Below are positions 36,567 through 45,253 of a stretch of 64,000 bases of DNA, piece after piece; positions within the stretch are counted from its first letter, which is position 1; each line of letters starts with the position of its first letter. This stretch comes from Chloroflexota bacterium (GTDB lineage: Bacteria > Chloroflexota > Limnocylindria > P2-11E): assembly GCA_027310565.1 (NCBI GenBank), contig DAIDAP010000007.1, positions 62,001 through 126,000 of the forward strand. The letters run 5' to 3'. The notes beneath the pieces are model-generated. The model did no database searches. It was given only the letters and a program-made list of their open reading frames with translations, and was not told the DNA's origin. The translations under genes and the position numbers were made by a program.

Positions 36567-37679
36567 GTGCGCGCCGAGATCCTGTCCGTCGGCACCGAGC
36601 TCCTGCTCGGCCAGATCGTCGATACCAACGCGCAGTACCTGGCCCAGCGGCTCGCGCTCCTCGGCATCGACCTTTTGTTCGTGTCGACGGTCGGGGACAA
36701 CCTCGAGCGCTGCCGACAGACGTTCGAGCGGGCGATCGCCCGGTCCGAGCTCGTCGTATCCACCGGAGGCCTCGGCCCGACCGAGGACGACCTCACGCGC
36801 GAGGCCATCGCGGCCGCGCTCGGCGAGGAGCCGGCGGTCGACCCCGCGCTCGAGGCGGAGCTCCGCGCGTGGTTCGCGCGGCGCGTCGGCGCGATGCCCG
36901 AGCGCAATCGCAAGCAGGCCTGGCTCATCCCCTCGGCCCGGCCGATCCCCAATCCGAACGGGACCGCGCCGGGATGGGACGTGCGGACGCCGCGCGGGCG
37001 CGTCGTCGCGATGCCCGGCGTGCCGCGCGAGATGACGTACATGTGGGAGCGGCACGTCGAGCCGACGCTCGGCGGCGGCGGCGTGCTCCGCTCGCGGACG
37101 CTGAAGCTCCTCGGCATCGGCGAGTCCGCGGTGGAGGAGGCGCTCGACGTGCTGGTGCGCTCGACGGCGCCGACGGTCGCGACGTACGCGAAGAACGACG
37201 GCGTCCACGTCCGCATCAGCGACAAGGGCGGCGACGCCGCGAGCGCCGACGCGCGCATCTCCGCGATGGAGCGCACCGTCCGCGACCGGCTCGGCCGCTT
37301 CGTCTGGGGCGTGGACGACGAGACGCTCGGCGGGGTGATCGGCCGGGGGCTCGTGTCCCGCGGCTGGCGTCTCGCGACCGCCGAGGCGCTCTCCGGCGGC
37401 GACGTCGCGCGCACGCTCTCCGACGCGCCCGAGGCGTCCGCCTGGTACGCGCGCGGCGTCGTGCGCCCCTCCGCGGACGCCGCTGCGCTCGAGGCGCTGC
37501 TGGCCGACACGGGCGCCGACGTGACGCTCGTCGTCCCGGTGGGTGCGGCGGGCGCGGAGCTCGTCGCGGTGACCCCGCGCGGGCGCGAGACGAGCGTCAT
37601 CCGCTTCGCCTCGCCGCCCGAGGGGCGCCGGCGTGCGCTCCTCGCCGCGCTCGACCTGCTGCGCCGTGTCGTCGGTTAG
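36567..37679 (+). CDS. cinA: CinA-family protein with altered C-terminal domain
   Basis: 370 residues. The N-terminal MoaB/MogA-like domain (1-170) is standard: AEILSVGTELLLGQIVDTN, STGGLGPTEDDLTREA and MPGVPREMTYM. The C-terminal nicotinamide-nucleotide amidase domain is shortened: TAEALSGGDVARTLSD stands where TAESCTGG is usual, and the later GIAGP-type loop is missing. Pyrophosphatase activity may remain while the amidase is doubtful. The GTG at 36567 is preceded by AGGAGGGGG. It converges on the next gene with a 4-bp overlap. Confidence 0.88.
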   Translation: MRAEILSVGTELLLGQIVDTNAQYLAQRLALLGIDLLFVSTVGDNLERCRQTFERAIARSELVVSTGGLGPTEDDLTREAIAAALGEEPAVDPALEAELRAWFARRVGAMPERNRKQAWLIPSARPIPNPNGTAPGWDVRTPRGRVVAMPGVPREMTYMWERHVEPTLGGGGVLRSRTLKLLGIGESAVEEALDVLVRSTAPTVATYAKNDGVHVRISDKGGDAASADARISAMERTVRDRLGRFVWGVDDETLGGVIGRGLVSRGWRLATAEALSGGDVARTLSDAPEASAWYARGVVRPSADAAALEALLADTGADVTLVVPVGAAGAELVAVTPRGRETSVIRFASPPEGRRRALLAALDLLRRVVG

Positions 37680-38836
37680 TCCGGCCCGCGGGCGTCCCGC
37701 CAGAGGACGACGACGATCGCGAGGAAGATCCCGACCGGCAGCACGACGCTGAAGGTCTCGTCGCGCCGCAGCACCGCGATCGCGTAGAGGACCGGCGCGA
37801 GGACGAGGAGCGCGAGCGCGGCCGCGAGCGCGAACCGCGTCGCGGTCGCGCGCGAGCGGCGCGCGAGCACGCCCGCGGCGATCACCACGGGCACGAAGAG
37901 CAGCTCGTAGTCGGCGGACCACGAGTACAGCGCGCCCGCGCTCGAGAGGGCGAGCCACGCGGCGAGCGACGCGTCCGTCGCGGGGCGGAACCGGACGGCC
38001 ACCGCGGCCGCCGCCGCTCCGATGAGCGCGAGCGCGACGACGCGTCCGGCCGGTCCGAGGAGCTGCCCGAGGGCCGATGTGAGCACCGCCGAGCGCCCGA
38101 AGCGCCGTCCGGGGATGTCGCCGGTCCACGCCGCGAGCCAGCTCGGCATCACGAGCGTCGCGACCGCGGCGACGAGCACGGCGAGGACGACCGCGTAGAC
38201 GACCCAGCGGCGGAACGCGCGGTCGCGCAGCGCGCCGTAGGCGAGCCCGAGCGAGGTGAGGACGAAGAGCTGCGGCTTCGCGAGGAAGAGCAGCGACGAC
38301 GCGGCCGCGCGCGAGGCGCGGCCGGCGCGCAGCGCCAGCACCGTCGCGCCGGCGCCGGCCGTGAGGAGGAGCCCCCACTGGCCGAGCACGATCCCCTGGA
38401 CGCCGGGCTGCCCGACGAACAGCGCGAGCCCGAGCGCACCGTGCGCGCGCGCGTCCCCGGGGAGGTAGTGGCGCAGCAGCGCGCGCAGCGCGAGCGCCGC
38501 CGCCGCCATCGACAGGACCATCCAGACCCAGCCGGCGGCCTCGAGCGGGACGAGCGCGAGCGGCACCATCGCGAGGGCGACCCAGGGGAAGTAGTCGTAG
38601 ACGTCCGCGTCGGGGATCTTCACCTGCGCCTGCTGCGTGAACGCGAGGTAGGACGCGCTGTCGTACGGGTCCACGTCGCGCAGGAGCGCGCTGCCGCCGG
38701 ACCAGAACCCCGAGAAGTCGTTCTCGTGGACCATCTCCAGGCGGCGATCGAGCGGACCGGAGAGCACTATGAAGAGGATCCCGACGGCGATGGCCGCGGC
38801 GTAGGCGATGTCCGCGCGTCGCTCGTCGGTCACCAC
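37676..38836 (-). CDS. Polytopic membrane glycosyltransferase-like protein (GT87/DUF2029)
   Basis: 386 residues, about nine to ten membrane segments. The first loop reads ENDFSGFWSGGSALLRDVDPYD, with the Asp-containing pattern of GT87-type polyprenol-phosphate mannosyltransferases (DF...DPYD), and a later YDYFPWVALAMVPLALVP is also typical. It probably moves sugars from a lipid carrier to an extracytoplasmic acceptor. The acceptor is unknown. It is convergent with cinA. Confidence 0.82.
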   Translation of the reverse strand: MVTDERRADIAYAAAIAVGILFIVLSGPLDRRLEMVHENDFSGFWSGGSALLRDVDPYDSASYLAFTQQAQVKIPDADVYDYFPWVALAMVPLALVPLEAAGWVWMVLSMAAAALALRALLRHYLPGDARAHGALGLALFVGQPGVQGIVLGQWGLLLTAGAGATVLALRAGRASRAAASSLLFLAKPQLFVLTSLGLAYGALRDRAFRRWVVYAVVLAVLVAAVATLVMPSWLAAWTGDIPGRRFGRSAVLTSALGQLLGPAGRVVALALIGAAAAAVAVRFRPATDASLAAWLALSSAGALYSWSADYELLFVPVVIAAGVLARRSRATATRFALAAALALLVLAPVLYAIAVLRRDETFSVVLPVGIFLAIVVVLWRDARGPD

Positions 38837-38852
38837 GCGAAGGGTAGTGCGG

Positions 38853-40046
38853 CTACTTGCCCTCGCGACCGCGCTCGCCGCCGCGCTCGTTCGTCGTGCG
38901 CCCGTCGGGCCGGTTCTCGCTCAGCCACTGCCGCACCCGCTCGACGGCGGCCTGCGCGGCCTGCGCGGCGCGGCGCGCGCTCTTCGCGGCCTCCGCCGCG
39001 CGGCTGTCGGCGGTGGGCGACGCGCTCGCCGTCGCTGTGGGCGTCGTCGCGGCCGCCCCGCGGTCCTTCGCGGCCGGGGCGGCGCGCGGCGTCTCCCGCG
39101 ACGACGGATCCGGCGCCGGCGCGGCGGCGCCCTGCGTCGCGGCCGCCGTCGGAGCGCCGGGCGTCGGAGCGTCGGGCGTCGGGACGGCGCGGCGCGCGGG
39201 TGCGGTCGCCGGCGCCGGCGCGGCGGCGGGCGCCGGGGTGGCCGGCTCGCTGCGCTCGGCCTCGGTCGCGAGCTGCGACGCGACGGTGGCGGCGGTCACC
39301 GCCACGCGCTCGACGGGGTCGTCGGCGGGCGCGACGGCGGGCGCGGCGATGAGCGCGAGCACCGTCGCGGCGCGGGCGCTCGTCTCCTTCGCGCTGAGCT
39401 CGGTCGCGAGCGTCTGCGCGCGCTCGCGCTGGGCCGTGAAGCTCTCCTCGAGCTGGCGCGCCAGCGACGCGGTCGCGCCCGGCGTGAGGTCCGCGGCGGC
39501 CGTCGCGATCTGCTCCGAGTACGCCGCGGACGCGATGAGCGCGTCGGCGGTCCGCCCGCTCACCGCGAGCCGCTCGGCCTCGGCGAGGCGGTGGTCGGCG
39601 ATGGAGAGCTCCACCATCGCGCGGTCGTCCGGCGTCACCGCGAGGAGCAGGCGCGCCTGCTCGGACGCGAGCTTCACCGGGTACAGGGCGTCGGTGGGGA
39701 GCGTGTCGGCGCTCGCGACGACCATCCCCATGCCCGCGGCGAGGAGCAGCGCGGCGACGGCCACGCCGCGCACGATGTACGGCGCCGGTCGCCCGAGCTG
39801 CTCGAGCGCCGTCCAGGCGATGTCCCGCAGGCCCGCGCGGCGGGGCTCCAGTCCGGCCAGCACGCGCGCCCGCATCCGCATCCGCGCGTACGCGTCGGGG
39901 GCCTCCGGCGCGCTCCGGTGCAGCCGCAGCGCCAGGCGGACCGCCTCGCGCGACTCCTCGTCCCCGATGGAGGCGAGCGTCCGCCGGCCGCGGGCCACCT
40001 CGTCGATGAGCCGGTCGAGCCGCTCCTGCCTGTGTCTCCCCACCAC
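38853..40046 (-). CDS. DUF5667-like membrane protein with low-complexity tail
   Basis: 397 residues. A cytoplasmic N-terminus (1-85) is followed by one membrane segment (about 92-112), then SADTLPTDALYPVKLASEQ, the signature of DUF5667 proteins usually encoded beside ECF sigma factors. A long helical region and an Ala/Pro/Thr-rich tail (about 245-350) come next, ending in a basic, Arg-rich segment. By analogy it is an anti-sigma-like or envelope-stress protein. No sigma factor gene is adjacent here. Start: GTG ending at 40046. Confidence 0.78.
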   Translation of the reverse strand: MVGRHRQERLDRLIDEVARGRRTLASIGDEESREAVRLALRLHRSAPEAPDAYARMRMRARVLAGLEPRRAGLRDIAWTALEQLGRPAPYIVRGVAVAALLLAAGMGMVVASADTLPTDALYPVKLASEQARLLLAVTPDDRAMVELSIADHRLAEAERLAVSGRTADALIASAAYSEQIATAAADLTPGATASLARQLEESFTAQRERAQTLATELSAKETSARAATVLALIAAPAVAPADDPVERVAVTAATVASQLATEAERSEPATPAPAAAPAPATAPARRAVPTPDAPTPGAPTAAATQGAAAPAPDPSSRETPRAAPAAKDRGAAATTPTATASASPTADSRAAEAAKSARRAAQAAQAAVERVRQWLSENRPDGRTTNERGGERGREGK

Positions 40047-40119
40047 GGTCGTCTAACGGCTCGCCTGGGTGGCCGTTATCCCACCCGTTCAGGGGAGCTG
40101 GACCCGCCCGCGGGGCGGC

Positions 40120-41937
40120 CTACCGGACGGTCATCGTCGCCGCCGGCCCGCCCCAGACCGGGGCGTAGCGCGAGAAGAACGTGTCGCGGTAGATCACCGT
40201 CCCGTCGGCCGCGGTCACCGTCCGCGTCCGCCAGACGTCCCGACCGCGGACCGCGTAGCCCGCCGGGAAGGCCGGGTCCGCGGCCTGGTCCGCGGGGACG
40301 TCGCGGAAGCTCCGCTGCACGGGCTCGCCGTACGTCACCGTGCGGGCGGTGGGCAGGCCCCACACCTCGAAGGTGACGCTGGTGTCGGAGACCCACGACC
40401 ACAGGAAGACCGGGGTCTCCGTGTCGTTCCGCCAGCGGAAGTCGAGGCCGGGCAGGAAGACGGCCGCGTCGAGGCCGAGCGGGTAGCGCTCGATGAGATA
40501 GGCGTGGGCGTGCCGCTCGACGATCTCGTAGCCGACCTGCGCGACCGCGTTGAACATCGTCGTCGAGACCTGGCAGAGCCCGCCGCCGATGACGTTCTCG
40601 TCGGAGCGGTTGTTGATGATCGCGCCGGCGTAGGCGTACCCGCGCTCGACCGTCACCGGGCCGAGCAGCTGCCAGAACGAGAACGTCTGGCCCGGCCGGA
40701 TCACCACACCGTCGAACTGCGACGACCCGGTCGCGATGTTCGCCTGCCGCGAGGCGCTCCGCGGGAAGTACGTCGTGAAGCTCGAGGTGCGCGTCATCGC
40801 GGGCAGCCAGCGCTCCGCGTCGGCGGTGGTGAACGCCGTCGCGTCGGCCGTGGACGGGGCGGCGACCACGCGCACGCCGCCCGCCGGGGTGACCAGCTCG
40901 CCGCGGAGCTGGGCCGCGAACGCCCGCTGATCCACGCGGATGCCGGCGACGCCCGGCTCGACCGAGAGCGCGCCCTCGCGGCTCACGCCGAAGCGCGCGT
41001 CGACCGACGGGCGATCGATCCGCTCGGCGACCCGCGCCACCCACGCGCCGAGCGCGGCCTCGTCGATCGAGACGGTGTAGCGGTAGCGGACCGCGGGGGC
41101 CACCGCGCCGGCCGGCGGCGGGGCGAGCTCGCCCGGCGCCGCCGTGATCCGGTCGATGACCAGCAGGCCGGCGAGCGCCGCGCTGCTCTCGCTCACCCGA
41201 CGGTCCTCGGCCACGACGTCGAGCGGGGTCACGATCGCGCGCGCACGCGCGAGGGCCTCGCGGTAGCCGCTGTCGTCGACCTCCGGATACACGGCGCGGA
41301 CCGGGAGCGCGATCTCGCGATCGCCGAGCGCGCGCACACCGAGCGCCGCGGCGGCGACGCCCGAGCGGTCGACCTCGCGGCCGACGATCGGGTCGATCCC
41401 CACGAGGCCGTCCTCACCCACGCTGAGCGAGCCGGAACGCGCTGGCGTGTCGATCTCGGCCGCGAGGCCCGCGATCCACCGCTCGAGCGCCCCGTCGCTC
41501 ACGCGGACCGCGAACGGGATGTCCGCCTGCCCGCGGAGCGCGTCGGCCCACGCCGAGAGCTGGTCCAGGAGCGAGCCGCCCTTCCCGTAGCCGAGCGCGG
41601 CGTCGGCCGCCGCCGCCGCGTCCGGCGTGACGCCCAGCGCGGCGTTCGTCGTGCGCCAGGTGCGGCCGCCGTACGACGCCACGACCGCCCGGCCGGCCCA
41701 GTCGCGCACGAGCCGCTCGCCGAGGCGCGCGCGCAGGGCCGCGCGGTCGAGCGATCCGACGTCGACTCCCGCGACGGTGACGCCGGGAAGGGCCCGGTCG
41801 GCGTAGAGCCACTGCGCGGCGAACACGAGCGCGAGCCCGACGCAGAGGGCCGCGAGCGGCGCGGCGACGACGGACCACGAGAGCGCGCGCAGCCGCGCGC
41901 GAAGCCCGCGGGGCCCGGTGCGCGTGATGACCGCCAA
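40120..41937 (-). CDS. VanW-family protein with peptidoglycan-binding-like repeats
   Basis: 605 residues. One N-terminal membrane anchor (about 25-47) is followed by two PG_binding_4-type domains (the first starting at VTVAGVDVGSLDRAALRARL), then a VanW domain (about 360-500) with TSSFTTYFPRSASRQANI, VIRPGQTFSFWQLLGPVT, GGLCQVSTTMFNAV and RHAHAYLIERY. A short G5-like C-terminal region follows. It is exported and probably cell-wall-linked. The function of VanW domains is not established. Start: TTG ending at 41937, preceded by GAGGCGAGAGAG. Confidence 0.88.
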   Translation of the reverse strand: MAVITRTGPRGLRARLRALSWSVVAAPLAALCVGLALVFAAQWLYADRALPGVTVAGVDVGSLDRAALRARLGERLVRDWAGRAVVASYGGRTWRTTNAALGVTPDAAAAADAALGYGKGGSLLDQLSAWADALRGQADIPFAVRVSDGALERWIAGLAAEIDTPARSGSLSVGEDGLVGIDPIVGREVDRSGVAAAALGVRALGDREIALPVRAVYPEVDDSGYREALARARAIVTPLDVVAEDRRVSESSAALAGLLVIDRITAAPGELAPPPAGAVAPAVRYRYTVSIDEAALGAWVARVAERIDRPSVDARFGVSREGALSVEPGVAGIRVDQRAFAAQLRGELVTPAGGVRVVAAPSTADATAFTTADAERWLPAMTRTSSFTTYFPRSASRQANIATGSSQFDGVVIRPGQTFSFWQLLGPVTVERGYAYAGAIINNRSDENVIGGGLCQVSTTMFNAVAQVGYEIVERHAHAYLIERYPLGLDAAVFLPGLDFRWRNDTETPVFLWSWVSDTSVTFEVWGLPTARTVTYGEPVQRSFRDVPADQAADPAFPAGYAVRGRDVWRTRTVTAADGTVIYRDTFFSRYAPVWGGPAATMTVR

Positions 41938-42075
41938 CTCTCTCGCCTCCCTGCTCCTCTAGACGTACGTCAGCCTGCGCGGTGTTCCGCGCGCGCGCGT
42001 CTGACTTCGGTTGCGATAAGTACTAGCCGGGCCCTAGCAGACGGCGAGCCGCCCGCCGGGCCGCCGCCTCCGGGC

Positions 42076-42120
42076 AGGAAAAGGCCCCGGCACCCCAGGG
42101 GAGCAGGGAGTGCCGGGGCC
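42076..42120 (-). terminator. Rho-independent terminator after nrdJ
   Basis: On the minus strand GGCCCCGGCAC pairs with GTGCCGGGGCC around a GC-rich loop and is followed by TTTTCC. It begins 50 bp after the nrdJ stop, so it ends that transcript. The rest of the 232-bp gap to the VanW gene shows no coding signal. Confidence 0.8.
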
Positions 42121-42169
42121 GGAGGGCAGACTGGCCGACGGGCGGGCCGGCCAGGGCCTTACATGGGGA

Positions 42170-44944
42170 TCACGAGCACCCGGTCGTCTCGCCGCAGTTC
42201 TCGCACTTGTGGCAGGAGCCGTTGCGCACGGTCAGCCAGCCGCAGCGCGGACAGGGCGGCGCGTCCGGTGTCGAGTTGAGCCGCGGGGCGCGTGGGCCCG
42301 CGGCGCTCGCCGGCACGGGTGCGGACTCGAGGGGCTGCGTGACGTGGGGCTTGATGAGCTCGAGCTGCGGCGTCGGATCGGCGATCTCGGTGTGGCGCAC
42401 GAGGCCGAGCGCCTCGCGTTCGCTCGCCGAGAGGAAGCGGTACCCGAGCCAGCGGAAGACGTAGTCGACGATCGACTTCGCCATCCCGATCTCCGGGTTC
42501 CCCGTCCAGCCGGAGGGCTCGAAGCGCATGTGGCCGAACTTGTCGACCATGTGCGCGAGCGGGACGCCGTACTGGAACAGCAGCGAGACGCTCGTGGCGA
42601 AGGCGTCCATCATCCCGGAGAGCGTCGAGCCCTCCTTGGCCATCGTGACGAAGAGCTCGCCGGGCTGACCGTCCTCGAAGAGGCCGACGGTGATGTAGCC
42701 CTCGTGCCCCTCGATCGAGAACTTGTGCGTGAGGGACGCGCGTGTGTCGGGGAGGCGCCGGCGCCGCGGCCGGTTCACCTCGACGATCTTCTCCACGATC
42801 TCCGTCTTCTTGCTGTTCGATGCGTTCGCGTTCGTGGAGAGCGGCTGCACCTTCTTGCTGCCGTCGCGGTAGATGGCGATCGCCTTCACGCCGTGCTTCC
42901 ACGACTCGACGTACGCCTCCATGACGTCCTCGACCGTGGCGCTCTCCGGGATATTGCACGTCTTGCTTATCGCACCGCTGATGAACGGCTGGACGGCGCC
43001 CATCATCTTGATGTGGCCCATGTGGTGGATCGAGCGCGTGCCGTTCTGCGGCACGAAGGCGCAGTCGAACACGGCAAGGTGCTCGGCCTTGAACTCCGGC
43101 GCACCTTCGATCGTGCCGGATTGCTCGATGTACGTCGTGATCGCCGAGGTCTGCGTTTCGGCGTAGCCGAGGCGGCGCAGCGCCGCGGGGACGGTGTTGT
43201 TCACGAGCTTGAGCGTTCCACCGCCGACGAGCCGCTTGTATTTCACGAGGGCGATGTCCGGCTCCACGCCGGTGGTGTCGGCGTCCATCATGAAGCTGAT
43301 GGTGCCTGTAGGGGCGAGGACACTTGCCTGCGCGTTGCGGTATCCACAGGTTTTACCGAGCGCGACCGCGTCATCCCATGCCTGCCGCGCTGCCGAGAGC
43401 AGCGACGGGGGGACGAGGTCGTCGATGATCTGGTACGCCGCTGCGCGGTGCTTCTCCATCACGCGATCGTGGCCGGCCTTGTTCTTCGGGTACGCCTCAT
43501 AAGGGCCGACGGCGGCGGCCATGCGCGCGGACTGCGCGTACGACTCGCCGGTCATCAGCGCGGTGATCGCGGCCGCGTACGCGCGACCGTCGTTGCTGTC
43601 GTACGGGAGCCCGCGGTGCATGAGCAGCGCGCCGAGATTGCAGTATCCGATGCCGAGCTGCCGGTGGGCCTTCGCGTTCTTCGTGATCGCCGGCGTCGGG
43701 TAGTCCGCGAAGCCGACGAGGATCTCCTGCGCGGTGAAGACGACGTCGACCGCGTGCGCGAATCGGTCCGCGTCGAACTCGCCGTCGGTGTGGACGAAGC
43801 GCATGAGGTTGAGCGACGCGAGGTTGCACGCACTGTCGTCGATGTGCATATATTCACTGCACGGGTTCGATCCGTTGATCCGCCCCGATGCCGGCGACGT
43901 GTGCCAGTCGTTGATCGTCGTGTCGAACTGCATGCCGGGATCGCCGCACTCCCACGCCGCCTGCGCGACCTCGCGCAGGAGCTCGCGCGCCTTCACCGTC
44001 TCGACGACGGCGCCGTCGACGCGCGCGGTGAGCGCCCAATCTTCGCCCGCCTCGGCCGCGCGCATGAACTCGTCGGTCGCGCGCACGGAGTTGTTCGCGT
44101 TCTGGAACTGGATCGACTGCCAGGCGTCGCCGTTGAGGCTCATGTCGTAGCCGGCCTCGCCGAGCGCCCAAGCCTTCTTCTCTTCCTTGGCCTTGCACCA
44201 GACGAACTCGCGCACGTCCGGGTGGTCGGCGTCGAGCACGACCATCTTCGCCGCGCGGCGGGTCGTGCCGCCCGACTTGATCGAGCCCGCGACGCTGTCG
44301 GCGCCCCGCATGAACGACACGGGACCGGAGGCGTAGCCGCCGCCGGAGAGCTGCTCCTTGCTCGAGCGGATCTTGGAGATGTTGATGCCCGAGCCCGAAC
44401 CGCCCTTGAAGATGATCCCCTCGTCCTTGAACCAGTCGAGGATCGAGCTCATCTCGTCGTCGACCGAGAGGATGAAGCACGCTGCGCCCTGCTGGGGCAC
44501 GCCCTCGACGCCGATGTTGAACCACACCGGCGAGTTGAACGAGGCGTGCTGGTGGACCATGAGGTACTTCAGCTCGTGGTTGAAGATCTCGGCGTCGTGC
44601 TCGGTCGCGAAGTAGCCGCCCTCGATCCCCCACGTCGTGATGCGGTCGACGACGCGGTCGACCATCTGCTTCACGCTCCACTCGCGGTCGGGCGAGGTGG
44701 GCTTGCCGCGGAAGTACTTCGACGCGACGACGTTCGTCGCGGTGATCGACCAGAACTTCGGGACCTCGACGCCCTTCTGCTCGAACACGACCCCGCCGTC
44801 GCCACCGATCTTGGCATCACGGCGCTCCCATTCGATCTCGTCGTACGGGTGGACGCCCTCGCGCGTGAAGAAGCGCTCGATCCGCAGGCCCTTGCGCGGG
44901 CCCTCGGTCGGGACGGACTGACGCGGCAGCTCTGCGATGGTCAT
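42170..44944 (-). CDS. nrdJ: Vitamin B12-dependent ribonucleotide reductase (class II)
   Basis: 924 residues. It reduces ribonucleotides to deoxyribonucleotides with adenosylcobalamin, in the cytoplasm. FNSPVWFNIGVEG, GGSGSGINISKIRS, the radical-site region SNPCSEYMHIDDSACNLASLNL and LAPTGTISFMMDADTTGVEP are the class II active-site segments. The C-terminal tail CPRCGWLTVRNGSCHKCENC ends in GCS and provides redox or zinc cysteines. No ATP-cone precedes the catalytic domain. The start is the ATG ending at 44944. It is a single-gene unit with its own promoter and terminator. Confidence 0.97.
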   Translation of the reverse strand: MTIAELPRQSVPTEGPRKGLRIERFFTREGVHPYDEIEWERRDAKIGGDGGVVFEQKGVEVPKFWSITATNVVASKYFRGKPTSPDREWSVKQMVDRVVDRITTWGIEGGYFATEHDAEIFNHELKYLMVHQHASFNSPVWFNIGVEGVPQQGAACFILSVDDEMSSILDWFKDEGIIFKGGSGSGINISKIRSSKEQLSGGGYASGPVSFMRGADSVAGSIKSGGTTRRAAKMVVLDADHPDVREFVWCKAKEEKKAWALGEAGYDMSLNGDAWQSIQFQNANNSVRATDEFMRAAEAGEDWALTARVDGAVVETVKARELLREVAQAAWECGDPGMQFDTTINDWHTSPASGRINGSNPCSEYMHIDDSACNLASLNLMRFVHTDGEFDADRFAHAVDVVFTAQEILVGFADYPTPAITKNAKAHRQLGIGYCNLGALLMHRGLPYDSNDGRAYAAAITALMTGESYAQSARMAAAVGPYEAYPKNKAGHDRVMEKHRAAAYQIIDDLVPPSLLSAARQAWDDAVALGKTCGYRNAQASVLAPTGTISFMMDADTTGVEPDIALVKYKRLVGGGTLKLVNNTVPAALRRLGYAETQTSAITTYIEQSGTIEGAPEFKAEHLAVFDCAFVPQNGTRSIHHMGHIKMMGAVQPFISGAISKTCNIPESATVEDVMEAYVESWKHGVKAIAIYRDGSKKVQPLSTNANASNSKKTEIVEKIVEVNRPRRRRLPDTRASLTHKFSIEGHEGYITVGLFEDGQPGELFVTMAKEGSTLSGMMDAFATSVSLLFQYGVPLAHMVDKFGHMRFEPSGWTGNPEIGMAKSIVDYVFRWLGYRFLSASEREALGLVRHTEIADPTPQLELIKPHVTQPLESAPVPASAAGPRAPRLNSTPDAPPCPRCGWLTVRNGSCHKCENCGETTGCS

Positions 44945-45113
44945 CTCGAGACTCCCCTAGCGAGCCGGCTGGCGGTGTGCGGTGGTCCGTCGAAGGAGGA
45001 GGCACCTCTCTTGGTCGTGCGGCGCGATGGAAGCGCTCGGCCGAACGGGCACCGGTCCCCTCCTTCTCAATCCTCGCCCGCCACCCCCAGTGCCGCCTGC
45101 CGCCGCCCGACGG

Positions 45114-45172
45114 CCACAACATCTAGCGATGGCGCAGGCCGCGAACACTACGCCTTGTGCCGAGGATGTCAA
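45114..45172 (-). promoter_or_regulatory. Candidate nrdJ promoter with two NrdR-box-like sites
   Basis: On the minus strand TTGACA (45172-45167) lies 16 bp before TAGTGT (45150-45145) as -35/-10. ACACTACGCCTTGTGC (45145-45160 on the plus strand) resembles the NrdR box ACACWATATATWGTGT and covers the -10. A weaker match, CCACAACATCTAGCGA (45114-45129), lies 31 bp away centre to centre, the three-turn spacing expected for paired NrdR boxes. About 170 bp of leader remains before nrdJ. I see no cobalamin riboswitch B12-box in it. Confidence 0.55.
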
Positions 45173-45253
45173 GGCCCGGTCGTGACTCTTCTCTGACGGG
45201 CAACGGCAGACAGGCAGGCTGCTACCGGACCCGGTCGCGCGCCCAGATGTGGT

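Noticed and set aside
44945-45110. Possible cobalamin riboswitch before nrdJ
   Set aside because: The leader is long and nrdJ needs B12, but I could not find a B12-box-like sequence, and the RNA shows only GC-rich runs. A covariance model search would settle it.
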